Assembly: GCA_965153455.1 (NCBI GenBank) | Contig: OZ234498.1 | Coordinates: 12,090,001-12,154,000 of the forward strand | Source of the DNA: Sphagnum compactum | Taxonomy: Eukaryota > Bryophyta > Sphagnopsida > Sphagnales | Direction: 5' to 3' | Length of the DNA: 64,000 nt | In this document: in pieces, positions 50,208 through 63,230 of the stretch | Layout: every line of letters starts with the position of its first letter | How positions within the stretch are numbered: position 1 is the first letter of the stretch | Program-made: the position numbers and the translations under genes | Notes under the pieces: model-generated | Seen by the model: the letters and a program-made list of their open reading frames with translations, nothing else | Database searches by the model: none | Told to the model about the DNA's origin: nothing

Positions 50208-50869
50208 TCATAGAGGAAAAGTAGAAAACAAATTAAGAATTCTGCTAGGTATATTTTGGTGACCTGCTTGAACTTATTATTGTCTAACATTACATTCACA
50301 CTTGCTGATAGTGGCAGTGGTAGTGCAATGCTCAGTTCACATAACAAACTCAGTTCACACATGCACACATGGTGAAAATAAGTAGCTATCATGGCATGCC
50401 TACGTGGCAGTTTGTAAATAGGGCTCATTTATGGTGATAGGGCTAGTTATAGATCTTCCAAAAATGAAGATTTTAGGCTTTATCGTTCGCAATAAGCTAT
50501 CAACTTGAAAACTAGGCACTTAAATTACTAATCTCTAGAAGCTCCGACATCCATTTGTTCTTGCATCCTTGCAAGAAGCTAAAGGCCAATCTTTGCAACA
50601 CCATTGCTCACATCTTTAGAAGCTTGCTTGAATGCCATAGTAATGCTAGCACAATGCGGCCATCACTTGAGTGGCGTCAATGAACTTAAACGACATTGAC
50701 AAATTGTTTGAAGAGGGATTGTGAGAATCATTTGTAACAATTTGAAGAGAGATTGTGAGCACTCGTCGTTTAGCATAGCACAAAAACACAGAATGTATCA
50801 ATTTAGTCGAGCAATTCAATGTAATTTACAAGACAATTCAACAACAGCAATCGCCAACAGTGGAGGTAG

Positions 50870-51330
50870 AGGTTCATCCAAAACAAGAACAATTGTTTCA
50901 AGTTGTCAAAGGCAAGGAAATTGGGATCATAACAAGGTCATGGTTCTCATCAAATGCAAACATGTTGAACATGTAGTTCAAAAGGAATTACAAGATCCTC
51001 ATGCACATATGGTGCATGTTGCATAACGATGGAGTAAGATTGTGGAGAAGCTTTAAAAAATTATTCAATCCAAAGTGCCAAGAAATAGGAAAATGTTTAA
51101 AGACAAATGGAATGGATTGAACTATGACTACAAGAAACTTTCAGATTATCATAAAAGAATAGGACATCACAATTCTTCTTGGATTTGTTTACAAAAGAGC
51201 GCAACCAACAACACTTATTTTGGGCATTCAATAAGGAGTGTTATGAAACAATTGAAACATTCCAAAGTGAGCACATAATCAATGCACATGTTCATGTGCG
51301 GGATTTGCAAGCAAAAAGGGATGCAAATTA
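50870..51330 (+). pseudogene. Myb/SANT-like domain gene of PIF/Harbinger type, broken
   Basis: Two frames on the plus strand spell a Myb/SANT-like (trihelix-type) domain protein: GNWDHNKVMVLIKCKHVEH, then, after stops, KMFKDKWNGLNYDYKKLSDY, then in another frame LFWAFNKECYETIETFQSE and HVRDLQAKRD. Such proteins accompany PIF/Harbinger transposases and help them bind DNA. Frameshifts and stops (51025, and near 51180) show it is dead. A domesticated Myb-like gene family is the alternative origin. Confidence 0.6.
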
Positions 51331-52079
51331 CATTCCACAAGTACTAGAAGGGGACAATAGGAAGACCAAGATTTTACATACCCTACATGTACCTTCATGC
51401 AAGTCCTTCTTGGCAAAAACTTCATACCAAATTCTTAGCAACATCCACCAAAACAACAATCTAATTCCCAGTAGCAACCATAGGTAAATTCGTGAACCTT
51501 GATGATCTCCTTGGTAGTCTTCAAGCTCGTCTTGTTTTCGTGTATTTTTCCAACACCTAGACAACATCTATTGTCCCCTTGCCTGCACATGCACAACACC
51601 CAATTATTATAATTACACCTAGAAACATAGGAGTCAAGCGCAAATGAATAAATGTTTTTTCCTTGGTGATTCAAGCCACAAACCAAAATAGCAAAGTGTT
51701 CATTGAAACCATGGATCAAAAAAATCAAACATAGATGGAGATTGAAGAGCGTCATACCTTGCTTGGTCCAAGAACACACCATTAAAAATTAGTTGGACTA
51801 CTTCAAGTGCAAAAACAAAAAGATACAAAAGACAAATAAAGACATGGTGATTGTCCTCTCCAACCTTACCAATGCCACGTGCCATGCTTTCATCCATGAC
51901 AAATCCCTACTACCGTCAACTTTGTCTTTTTTTTCAAATTCATCAAAAAAACACACCCAAGAGAGCTAGGAATGCTAATCACCTCAAATTTGATGCATGA
52001 TTTGATCCAAAACATAACAATTAATTTGGCAATGTTCAAAGGCCTTCCAAGGATCAACCTTCCTATCTTCAAATGCAAA

Positions 52080-52285
52080 ATAAAATGAAAGTGTCTATGT
52101 TCTTTTCTGAAAATGCGTCATGTTGTGTTGAATGAATTGAAATCAAAATGAAAGCTATGTCAATATTCTTTTCAAAAAATGCATCATGTCAATCTAAAAA
52201 TGCATTGTCATTTTTAAAATGCATCATGTCATGATGAATGAATTGAAAGCAAAACGAAAGTTGTGTCAATGTTTTTTCTGCAATT
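52080..52285 (+). repeat. Three-copy tandem repeat with AATGAATTGAAA spacers
   Basis: AAAATGAAAG...GTCAATATTCTTTTC...AATGCATCATGTCA followed by GAATGAATTGAAA occurs about three times with variable length and several mismatches. Confidence 0.6.
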
Positions 52286-52527
52286 GCAGATTCAGATTGT
52301 CAATCAACAAACTAATTTATTAATGTTCAAAGTATATATTTCACAAACCGACCTTCCTTTCTTACAAATGCAAACCCAAAATGAAATCATTTCCTTCGCC
52401 TATTTCCCAAGCATTGTTCAAGCATGGATCTTTGTTTTACCTTTGACATTTCAATACCTTGCAATTCAATGTCAACCTTAGTGTCATCTAGATTTTCTGT
52501 TGTACCAAGATCATATCCTCCTTTTCT

Positions 52528-52806
52528 TTAACCATGAAAATTTGATCTATTAACAACATTTTGCAACTCTAATTGAATAAAAAATGCATCCATGTCAAAA
52601 TCCTTCCCATCAATTATCATATTGGAAAGAATGCAACAACAAACTACCACATCAAGTATAAAAAGGACATGCAAGTTTGTTTTCAAAAACAATTCTCTAA
52701 ATGTTTTTTTCAAAATGCCAAAGGAATTTTTTACAACACTCCTACCTCGACATAGTTGTTTATTGAAAAGCATTTGAAGTACCATAAGGCAACAATTTCC
52801 CAACAA
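52528..52806 (-). pseudogene. PIF/Harbinger transposase, C-terminal DDE fragment
   Basis: The minus strand encodes LFNKQLCRGRSVVKNSFG, then ILKKTFRELFLKTNLHVLFI and DVVVCCCILSNM. This is the end of the PIF/Harbinger (HARBI1/ALP1, DDE_Tnp_4) nuclease domain. Family members read RGR-VVEN-FG, with the E thought to be the third catalytic acid; here it is K. The upstream two thirds of the domain are not recognisable beyond 52806. It lies convergent to the Myb/SANT-like relic, so both probably come from one element. Confidence 0.7.
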
Positions 52807-52899
52807 TGTTAACGAATGAATAGCAAGTGGCGAACAATGAATGGGTGAAAGGGTTCAACTGAACAACAAGGAATCTTTATAGCAGATTCCATGCCACAT

Positions 52900-53370
52900 T
52901 ATCAAATATTTTACAAATATTTTCATGCCACATGTATTCACCTTTTGTGACGTGGTAAAATATTCCTTGTTGATGTGCAAAATATTTTGTCACATGGACA
53001 AGGGTCCGATGTGAAAATACAAATTATTTTCTTGCACAAGAACACATTTTGGGTTTTGCAACTTACTTTATGACTATGTATTAATTAAAAAAGACATTTG
53101 CAACTAATGATTATTGAGTTGCTAAACCCATGTCATTTCACCCATTTAGTTGCTAGAGGACATATATTTGCAAAGCCCAGTTGTCTTATCAATTAGGATT
53201 TTTGATTTTTTTTATAAAATTGAGATTTCATGTCATCATTGACCTTGGTTTGCCATGTCAACCTAATTGTTTTACTCGACTAAGAATTACAAAAGGCACT
53301 TTGATAGATAAATGACATGTGTCAAAAATCTATAAACACATGTTCAATTATGAATCATCATACATGAGTT
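52900..53370. other. AT-rich intergenic region, nothing seen
   Basis: No coding or repeat structure was recognised here. Confidence 0.5.
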
Positions 53371-54545
53371 AAAAGTCCACCTAGTTTAGCTTAGGTAACC
53401 TAGGTAGCTAACCTAGCCAAAAGTCAACCTAATTTAGCCTAATTTAGCTAATCTAAGCTACCTAACCTAGGCTAGGTGGCTTAGGTTAAAAACAAAGTTT
53501 GGTCTCTTAGCCTAGGTAGCCTAAACTAGGTTACCTAACCTAGGTTAAGTCATAAGTTGCAAAAATAAGGTCTCGAACCCTTTACCTTCACTTTGGTGTT
53601 CAAGTCTTCATCCATGGTATTACCACATTTTTTTATATTACATTTATTAAACATAAAATTATAAAGATCAATAATTTTAACCTCAAATTAAATTAGGCCA
53701 CCCTAAGTTGACATAGGTCAACCTACTTGTTACCTACCAACCTAGTCTGGGTTAACCTAAGCTTTTTTAGGTTAACTTAGGATGAGTTAAATCAACTTGG
53801 ACTACCTACAAGCCTAACGTAGTTTAACCTAGGCCTCCTTATACTAAAATTAAATTAACCTAATCTGGCCTAACTAAAATTATTTAAGTTATAGGTTAAA
53901 CTTAGATTAAGTTAAGGTAGATCTAGCTAGGTTAGACCTAGATTAAATTAGGCTAGACCTAGGCTAATTTAGGGTGCACCTAAGCTAAACTAGGTTGATA
54001 TAGGCTAAACATAAACTAAGTTAGTCTAAACATGACTAAACACAACTATTCAAGTTAAACATGGCTAAACAAACATAAATATGGTTAAACATGGTTAAAC
54101 AAAATTCTTTTGCTAAATACTTTTAAACAAAATTCCTTCAACTAAACATGGTTAAACACAATTACTTTGGCTAAACATAGTTAAATATGATTAAAAAATT
54201 TTAAGCACACATACTTTAGATAAACATGGTTAAACATGCTAAGCACATTTAAACACATTATTGAGGCTAAACATGGTTTAAAATTGTTAATTTATAGCTA
54301 AATTAATAAAATTTATATTTAAAATAATAATTTTGGTTAAACATGGTTAAATTAACATAAATGAAACTAAACATAATTTCTATGTTAAGCATGGTTAAAC
54401 AATGATAAATTAAGCTAAATTTGAATATTTAGGTTGATTTGGCTAAATTTGGAAAAAGTTAAATGAAATTCACTTATTGAAATACTACATAGCTAAATTT
54501 GGTTAAATTGTGATAAAATTATAAATTAAACTAGGTTATTTAAAC
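53370..54545 (+). repeat. Low-complexity repeat: CTAACCTAGG-type grading into GGTTAAACATGG-type
   Basis: From 53370 to about 54010 the sequence is dense in AACCTAGG, TAGCCTAA and TTAGGTTA words on both strands. From about 54010 to 54545 it changes to GCTAAACATGGTTAAACA-type words. The copies are too diverged to give a fixed period. There is no open frame of note. Confidence 0.7.
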
Positions 54546-54611
54546 GTAACTTGGCTAATAAAATGATTGGTCTTTGTAATTATAGTTTTTTTTAGTTATT
54601 TTTGTTAGTTG

Positions 54612-55140
54612 CATGAATTATAAGATTGACTATTAGTTGTTAAAAATTTGCTTAGTCATTTCCTTAATTGTGTTGAACATTATGTTTACATAGGACAAGT
54701 TGTAAAAGACATGTTTTGGCATTATGAACACTTTTGACCCATCAATAAAAGTAATTTTATTAAAATTAATGTCATGAATCATTATGTTGACTATGAATTG
54801 CTAAAAACATTCTTAGTCGTTTTCTTATTTGTGTTGAACATTATAGTTGCATAAGACAAATTGTAAAAGACATGTTTTGGCATTATGAACATTTTTGACC
54901 AATCAATAAATGCAATTTTGTTGAAATTAATGTTATGAATCATTAAGTCGATTACTAGTTGTTAAAGACATTCTTAATCATTTTTTTAATTGTGTTAGAC
55001 ATTCTAGTTGCATAGGACAAGTCGTAAAAGACATGTTTTGGCATTATGAACATTTTTTACTAATCAATAAATGCAATTTTATTGAAATTAGTGTCATGAA
55101 TCATGAAATCGACTACTAGTTATAACTTTGTTGACACATG
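54612..55140 (+). repeat. Tandem repeat with a unit of about 161 bp, 3+ copies
   Basis: Units start at TGAATTATAAGATTGACTAT (near 54614), TGAATCATTATGTTGAC (54774), TGAATCATTAAGTCGA (54936) and TGAATCATGAAATCGAC (55096). Each complete unit contains AAAAGACATGTTTTGGCATT. Confidence 0.92.
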
Positions 55141-58100
55141 GAATGCCACATCATCATCATTAGAAATTGAGTGGTTATTAGTTACTATTAGTTGTAAAGG
55201 TAAATGATATTTTTCAGTTGCAAATTTTAAATCATTCAAATATATATATCCAAAATTTGAACAAGTTGTCATATTGATTATAATCGCAAAATCATGACAC
55301 CATATGGCATCTTAATGTCCTTTGCAACTACATAATAATTTTTGTGACCAAGTACTTATAAACATAATAAAAAAATACAATACTCGTTTTTAAAAGTCGG
55401 TCACAAAACCCAAGATGTGTTGTGTTGTGGTTGTATTTATTTGTTCCAATAAACACATTGAATCATTTGTGGCCGGAGAGTATGTTATAGGTTCATTCAT
55501 ACCTTGGAGGCTAAACATTTACATGGGGCAAAACAATTGTAAGGATGAGTAATTAGTAGCCTCTCAGTTGTTGGTGTGTTGTGTTAATTTGAACATTGAA
55601 GGCCTTTTCACCTTTTTGCCACAATGAAATGTAGGCCAACTACTTGCATCTACAAGTTTCACAAGATTCTATGTGCATATGACACTTATCAATTGCTTAT
55701 AATAAAAACTTCACCTCTAAATAGATTCTAAGGGTTGTTCCTACATTCAAAATTTAAGAAAAACCCAGCCTTTTCCAAACATGATTCCTCATTATGAGTA
55801 AGGTTGACATTGTGTTGAATTGGCCATAAAATAAAAACTTGTGGCCTAACAATTGTGAACTTTCATACATACCCACCCACACAATGGCTTAAGTCATTAA
55901 ATTAATAGAACCATTGTTTATTGTGCTCTAGGACCACAATTCAAAATTGAACAAAAAAATTAGAATAACATGAAGTTGGAATCCCAATTATCATTTTGTG
56001 TATATTAATCTTTGTTATGCACTTGACATCTATATTTATTTGTAATGTGAAACATTGCAATCCAAAACTAGGAAGGCACCAATGAATATGCATGCCATTG
56101 CCACATATAATTTTTTTAACCTTTATCTTAACTTGAAAAACTAGATAGGACACATGGTTCATGAACTAGATGACGGTTGATGGATGCACATGTTGTCCAT
56201 AGTGTTGGGTTGACTTGGGGCACGAATCCATGTTGTGAATGAAGATCTAGAGGCATAAATTGGCAACGGTTATCGCAAGCTTGGCAACATCACCCAACAT
56301 GTGGGCCTTCTTCAATAGGAGTTCATTCCTATCAGGAGCATGACCAAATAAACTACCTCGCAAGTAAAATCAATATAATGTAGATTGTTTTTAAAAATGG
56401 ACATAGTTGTTGCATATCATTGTGTATAACGAAGTGTCAAATTTTTGAGCTATTATAATTAGATGTTTTGCATAGTCTCAACAACGTTGCAAGTTGACAT
56501 GTCTACCCATGTGATGTTAAGGTTTTACATATACGATCGAAACAAAATTAACCCAAAAGTGGAACAATTCAAAGGACAAAAAAAATTCATTATACATAAT
56601 GTGCAAAAAAAAATTTACATGAGTCATGAAACTCCCCCCCCCCACCCCCAATTTGTCTAACATGAAAATGTCAAAAGTTAAACCAATTGTTAAGCTCATG
56701 AACTCTGGTTTCACATGTAGTATCGAACAAGAACCACCAATAACAAATCGTCACATATCGAATGTTCACCTCTCTTAAGGACTTGACATTTTTGTAAAAG
56801 GTGTTATGCTGATCTTGCAGCATAGGTTTGAATAGTTGTTTGGTATGCCTATCAAGTGATTGAGTTCAGTGGAACAAACATGTCTGATTTTTGTCAACCA
56901 TCTTGACATTCACGTCTTTAAAACCGTAAATGATTCTAACAACATTCCAATTTGCTTGTGCATTGTCCGCAATGAATCCTTTAAAGTTTGGATTATGATA
57001 GTAATGTTTGACCATTGTTTTGTTGAGCTTTGTCCACATGATCTATTGTGTTTTGATGTATTAAAATCGCATGTCGCAAACTACAATGGTCATGATTTTG
57101 TAATATGTTACATCATATACATGTCAAACCATTGTTGTCTAGCCAATGATGCATTTGACATGGTCAAATATGATCCAAAAATTCTTCGAATTCCCCCCTG
57201 GTTACATTCGTGCAACCGGCCTCACTCCATTCCTAACCCTATCAAACATCTTCAAGATGAATATTTTTAAACTTAATATTTGCCATGGAAAACAACATTT
57301 ATGGATGCAATCATAACGACATTTGGACTTCAATTGAAGGATGTCGTTATTGTAGCCACCCCCAAGATGATGCTTGAATGAAACAATAAGGTTACAAGCA
57401 CTTGGAGAGCTGTTTCAACAAACTTGTTTTAGATTTGTTCCAATTTTTTGCTTTTCAAAATGACTAATTGAATGCAAACATGACAACATGTGGCAACTAA
57501 GAAACCTAATATTAACGCAAACACAATCGCCAATATTTAATGCTAGTAAAAAAATAACGGTTAAATTTGCTTTCTTTATATTAAACCTAATATTAAACCT
57601 AAGGAGGTCTTCTTTAAGGAATGACAACAGATGGAATGGTGTATTCCATCCTATAAGTCTTGTTTTTCATGGAATACCCCAATATTCTTATAAAAAGTTG
57701 GTTATATCCATTAGATATTTAGATTCCACTTGAGCATTATGATTTAAATTCAAAATTTGGCTTGCATTGAGATCTAATATGGTCATTTTATACTATATAT
57801 ATATATATATATATTTTTTTTTTCCAAGTAAGTTTTTCTTCATTCTTATGTTAATATTATGGAAGGCAAACAACAATTTTAAGACAAACTTTAGCAAAAT
57901 TGCATGCAATCTTTTTAGGTGATTGGAATGATGGAGATTCTAAAACATTTCAAGAAGAAACCTTAACATGTTTTACCTTGAGCACAAGATAGTGTAAATA
58001 CTCACAAGATTAGAGGGTGAATGAGTCATTTCCTAGAAAAAAGCTAATGCAAGGCACAAGCAAGCTCTTTAGAAAGCAAAAAGAAGAAGAAGACAGAACT

Positions 58101-58915
58101 AGATGCACATAAAGGGTTGCTAGAAGTCAATTACAATGGGGCAAAAAAAGACCAAAGGATGCCCTCTCAAGATTTTGAAACAATATGTGATAAAACTTTC
58201 TATTAGGAAAGATTGTTGACCATAAAAAAAAGAATAATTTTCAATGTAATTATTCTATGTTTTTTCATTTTTCATGGAGTTAACTTAGGTGACTACATTT
58301 GTGAAGGAAACTAATGAATGGATCAAAGGAGACGAACTTGATATGTATAAACAAAGGGAGGCAAGTGACAAGGTATGGATTTTTGTAGAATAGGATAGAG
58401 TTCAAAATATTTTTGGACTTAGAGCTTTAATTTACAATATGTTCTTTCATTTCTAAAATAACATAATTAAAATAGAAGAAGTTAGGAATTATTTCGAGGA
58501 TGGTGAATGTATGAAAACTGGAATCAATCTAGAATTGTTGGAGAAATATTTTCTTGGATTTACAACCTTGGCACTTGTTCTTTTTAATACAAGGTTTCAA
58601 GAAATGGATCTTTCTAAGACTAAAGGATGAAGAAGTAAGCACAAAGTTCACATGCAACTAACATTCAATATGAATTTTTAGGGTTTCAGTCCATAATGTG
58701 TGAATAACTTTTAGGGTTTTATAGTATACATGCAATATTTGTGGGGTTCATTCATTTGCATTGTGAAGTTGTGTATGTAGGAGGAAGGAGAGGGCGAGGA
58801 GACCATCCAAAAACAAACCATCAACTCATAGGTATGTGTTTTAATCTTTTTTATCAATTCTGTTTTTTAGAAAGAAAAAAAACATAGTTTGAGCTTAGAT
58901 TTCTAAAAGCTAGTG
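55141..58915. other. AT-rich intergenic region, no gene recognised
   Basis: The longest open frame (56860-57270, plus) has no domain I recognise and could be a decayed transposon piece or chance. A TA microsatellite lies at 57793-57815. No splice-consistent gene was found. Confidence 0.5.
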
Positions 58916-59470
58916 AACTACTCTCACTACCGAGAGTAGTTGCAAAGTTTCCAAAAATCCAAGTTCAAATTTAAATTTTAAAAATCATTGAATTACTTTT
59001 GGGGCCAATAATAGTTTGGCCATGACTATTTTGAACCTAAGCTTGAGCTCATGTCCTAGATTGGACTCAAGCTAAAGCTCTATTTATTATTAATTTTTTT
59101 GCATCCATTAAGCTATTCTCAGTGCCGAAAGTAGCTCGGCCATGGCCATTTTGGACCTGAGCTACTTTTGGTGCCAAAAGTAGTTTAGCCATGGCCATTT
59201 TGAAGCTCAGATTCTTTTGTTTTATTTGGAACTTGAATTGAAACTTGGATTATTCTTTTTTCGTTTTTTTTTCGGTAACCTCCAAGCTATTTTTAGCGCC
59301 AATAGTGGCTCAACAATGATGGATTTGAACCCTAGCTTAAGCTTGGGTACAATTTAAGCCCCAAGTTCAAACTTGGGTTTTTTTAATTTTTTTAAACTCA
59401 AGCTTGAGCTTGGGTTTCATATGTCCACTGAGTTACTATCAACATCAAAAGTAGTTTGATTTGTGAGGAT
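58916..59470 (+). repeat. Diverged repeat built on a recurring hairpin
   Basis: About six related units occur near 58916, 58990, 59109, 59161, 59284 and 59430. Each has a variant of a left arm (ACTACTCTC, CTACTTTTGG, AGCTATTCTC), a short loop with GTGCC or ACTACC, and a right arm (GAGAGTAGT, CCAAAAGTAG, GAAAGTAGCT), usually followed by GGCCATGGCCATTTT. At 59162-59183 the two 10-base arms pair perfectly across a 2-base centre. Confidence 0.6.
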
Positions 59471-61805
59471 TTTAGCCTAAGCATGAGTTTAGGTCAAAAT
59501 TTGATCAAAATTGATTGTTTAATGTTTTTTTAGATCTCCAAAGGAAAAGTTTTCAAACTTGGAATGCTTTTTATAATTTGAAATTAATTCAAATTTACAA
59601 ATTTGGTTTTTTGAACTAATCAATGTCTCTTCATCATATTGGTCCTTTTGTTTGCCATTTGACATTACATGGGGAAATACATGGAGATTTTCCCATTGGA
59701 CATCCTATTTGCCCTTTCATACTATATCACATTTCATATTCGTCATGTCTTTTAAAACCTTGACGAACTTTTTTGAAAAAAATAATCCGATAAAACCTTT
59801 GAAAGATGATTACACTTAAGCCAATGCTTAAACCTATGGTGCAAGAAATATTGAATATTGAACAATATTGTCAAAGAAGTTCAATAAAATAAAAACTAAA
59901 TTTTCAAAAGAAATTGGGGCACGTTCTTAATGTTATGTGATGAGTTTAGAATTGGGCCCGCAACGTAGGCCACACTAATATATATGTTGAAGGAACATAT
60001 AAATGCCACATGTGGGCTAACCATTGTGGTTAGTTAGAACTAGAAGCAATAGTTTTCCTTTTCAATGTCTTTTGACACCTATAGCATCATGTGCAAATGT
60101 GAAAAAATTGGGACCATTTTTACACTCTTTTAACATTGACTTCACCTAAAATTTGTGATACATGCCATTTTATTGGAAGTGTTAGAAATTATTTAAAAAA
60201 TTTCAGATTTTTAGTAACTTTTAATGTCATTTGAAAAATTGGGAGTTGAATGTGTCTTGATTTGTTTAGCAAACTAAAGTGCAATTTGGAGAAGCAAATG
60301 ATGTTCAATTGAATACGTAGTGTTGCAATGACTAATTACAAGGATTGTAGTGCCTCCTTCAAGGTTTCTGGTTTGATGAAATCTTTGCAAGTTCTTAACT
60401 AGGATTGAAATCTAATTTGGGACTTAAATTGCAATAAATGGCATCTTTGATTATTTTAAGTAGTTTGGAAATTCAAAAGTTGTTATGTAAATAATAAGTT
60501 TATTTATTTGTCATCTTGAAAAACACTATCAATAGGTCATTGAATTGTCATCATATTTATTATCATACCTTTACAATTATATGCTATTCATTTGGTGTAA
60601 TCTAACCATGTCAACATAGTCATAAATGTGTAACAAAATCAAAATTTCTTGATTAATTGATGATTTAATCATGTGGGTATGAAGGAATTGAACCTTCATT
60701 GCCACAATTGCAAACTAACTCGTTCATCATATGTCAACCACAATTTCAACTTGTTGCAAATAATTTAATATCATGAATATAAAGAATTCTATTTTCAAAA
60801 TTCACCTGCTATGATATAATTATGTTATCTCACAACTTCATAAAGAAATTTGTTTCATGGGTCTAATTACATAATCATAACTTATGTAGTTTCATAAGTA
60901 CTTAAATTCATAATGACATTTAACTTTTAAATGTTTTAAAATAAAATGTACATAAATTATGCTAAATTAAAAATTTCATTTCAAAAATTAAAATGCCATT
61001 TAAAACTTTTCATTTAGGCCGTAAATTCATATATACATATAATTATAATGTAAGAAATTAAATTAATTAAAATATATTTAAAATAGTAATTATATTTAAA
61101 ATTTAAATAACTTAATATATGAAATTTCTTGATAATGATTAAAAAAATTAAAGCATAATGTAAATGAAATATCCAATCTAACAACACATTTATCATTTTT
61201 AGTGCACTTCATGGCTATAAATATAAAGGTGTCATTTATTCAAAGGCATAATAGGGCATCAAATGCGCAATGAAATTTTAGGAAACGAAATAACTAGAAC
61301 CCAAACTAGTTTTCCCGCAAATTTTGGTGGTAAACTGAGTTTCATCCACTCTCTCCTTTTTCCTGAGCACCTCCACTGCTGCTGCATATATTTTCACTGC
61401 TCCTACCTGTACGACTACTCGAACCTTATGCGTTAAATGCTGAGTTTCAGCATTCCATACTCATATTTCATAAAATTTCGATACTTTGGGGATACCACTG
61501 AAAGACGGGATAGGGGGTGAAAGCAGAGGGTGACTTTATGGATAACTTTAATATCTTTTATTATTTGAGAACGATTGTATTAAAACTAGATTCAAAATGT
61601 TGTTTCATTTGAAATGATTGTCTAGTTTGCTTGAATCCCATGTAAGGTATTTACTAAAGAACACATATTTTGTTGCAAATTCAATGATAGAAAAAACAAT
61701 TGACAAATTTTTCTAAAAAGTCTCTAAATTTTTATCCATGGTTCTTCAAGTAGGTATTTAAGAATATACAAGGATCTTTCATTTTTTATCTTTCATATTT
61801 TGTTA
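59471..61805. other. AT-rich intergenic region, nothing recognised
   Basis: No gene or clear repeat was recognised. A G+C-richer patch near 61300-61540 has no open frame of note. Confidence 0.5.
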
Positions 61806-61893
61806 ATAACCAAATTTGGCTAAACTGGCTTATGGATGATCACCACCTTGACTACAACACAAAATTGAAAAGAAAAAAAAACCACTATACCAC
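61806..61893 (+). repeat. Dispersed repeat family, copy 3
   Basis: AACCAAATTTGGCTAAACTG, TATGGATGATCACC, then CACAAAATTGAAAAG and an A run. It has the full plan of the family, including the A-rich end. Confidence 0.6.
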
Positions 61894-62603
61894 ACTCACC
61901 TCATAAAGGGCTACATTACATTGTGTGAGCCCTTTTCTAATACACTATTGGGATACATCAAGGGTTTTAGAAACTTGGTGTTGTTAAAATTACCTTACCC
62001 TAAGGTCAGTTCCGTCATTAAATGATCCTAACAATAGTGAAATGAAAATTTGTGAAAATATGACGTTAATATGTTGAAAATCATCATAATTATCATCTGA
62101 ATAATTTCATTACTCATGTCACAATATTATAGTAGATGATGGAAACATATGTAATTTTCAAAATTAAAAAATGAATTCATTTTTTGAAAAAAATTGTTTG
62201 TTTTGTCACCATGGAAACTGATTGTAGGCTATGGTATAAGCTTGAAGCTTGATACAAAACTTGTCGAAATTGTAAGTGATCACAACTTTTATGATGATTA
62301 ACAATATGTGTTCAATTGTTGCCTTTGAATCAGTTTTTTTTTTTCTTTATTTTTATTTTTAATTGTGTGGCAAAAATTAGCGAGTTTTTAAAATAAGAAA
62401 AGAAGTCCCAAGCAATATGGTCAAGGGAATTTTTTGGAAAATTTCAGCAAAAAATCCACACTCCAAGGAAGAAAGTTATGAGTGGATTTGGGGTGGTTTT
62501 CTAGCTTTCTTCTTTTGGAATCACCATATTTAGCTAATAAGTTTTTAGTGGTTTGTGAACATGTAATTTAATTCTTAGATTTTTTTTACCCTCAATTTGT
62601 CTT

Positions 62604-62690
62604 GTAGCCAGATTTGGCTAAATCCTGTTGTGGCTGATTGCCATTTTTGGTGCAACAAGAAAAAATTGAAAAAAAAATAAAATAAAAATC
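62604..62690 (+). repeat. Dispersed repeat family, copy 4
   Basis: TAGCCAGATTTGGCTAAATC, TGTGGCTGATTGCC, then AAAAATTGAAAAAAAAATAA as an A-rich end. Confidence 0.6.
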
Positions 62691-63072
62691 TATTGCCAAT
62701 GGCTAGTAAATCTGTACAAAATGAATAGCCCTATGTACTTGTATTGTAAAACCCACTCTTAATTATTTGTGAAGCTTTACATTTTGTGAATGTGAGAAAT
62801 AATAAATTTTTTTAGGCAAAATAGATATGGCTATTAAATGCATTCGGTACCCCATATTTAAATCTTCTAGGATTTTGGCATTGGAAGCATAGTTGTTTTT
62901 TGTGGTGAATTTTCGTCATTTGGACAATTTTTTTTCAAAATTTTTTTAGGTCAAATATGGCTTTTAAAAAACAGCCAAAATTTGATTAAAATTTTCATGT
63001 TTTTACACATTGTTCAAGCAAGTAGCCAGGATATAAAAGGATTTAAATAAAAAATTTACTTTCATAGCCGGT

Positions 63073-63157
63073 CTATAGCCAAACATGGCTAAATCTCCTT
63101 GTGGATGGTTGCCGGTGTGACAACATTACAAAATTGACCCAAAACAAAAAGAAAAAA
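63073..63157 (+). repeat. Dispersed repeat family, copy 5
   Basis: TAGCCAAACATGGCTAAATC, TTGTGGATGGTTGCC, then ACAAAATTGACCCAAAAC and an A-rich end. Confidence 0.6.
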
Positions 63158-63230
63158 GAAAGTAAAGAGTGTTGTCATGTGCACAACACCATAGCCAAAC
63201 TCTTTGAGTGGCTTCTTATGGTGCGCTTTT

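Noticed and set aside
56860-57270. 136-codon open frame as a gene
   Set aside because: No recognisable domain, no supporting introns or context; chance or transposon relic is as likely.
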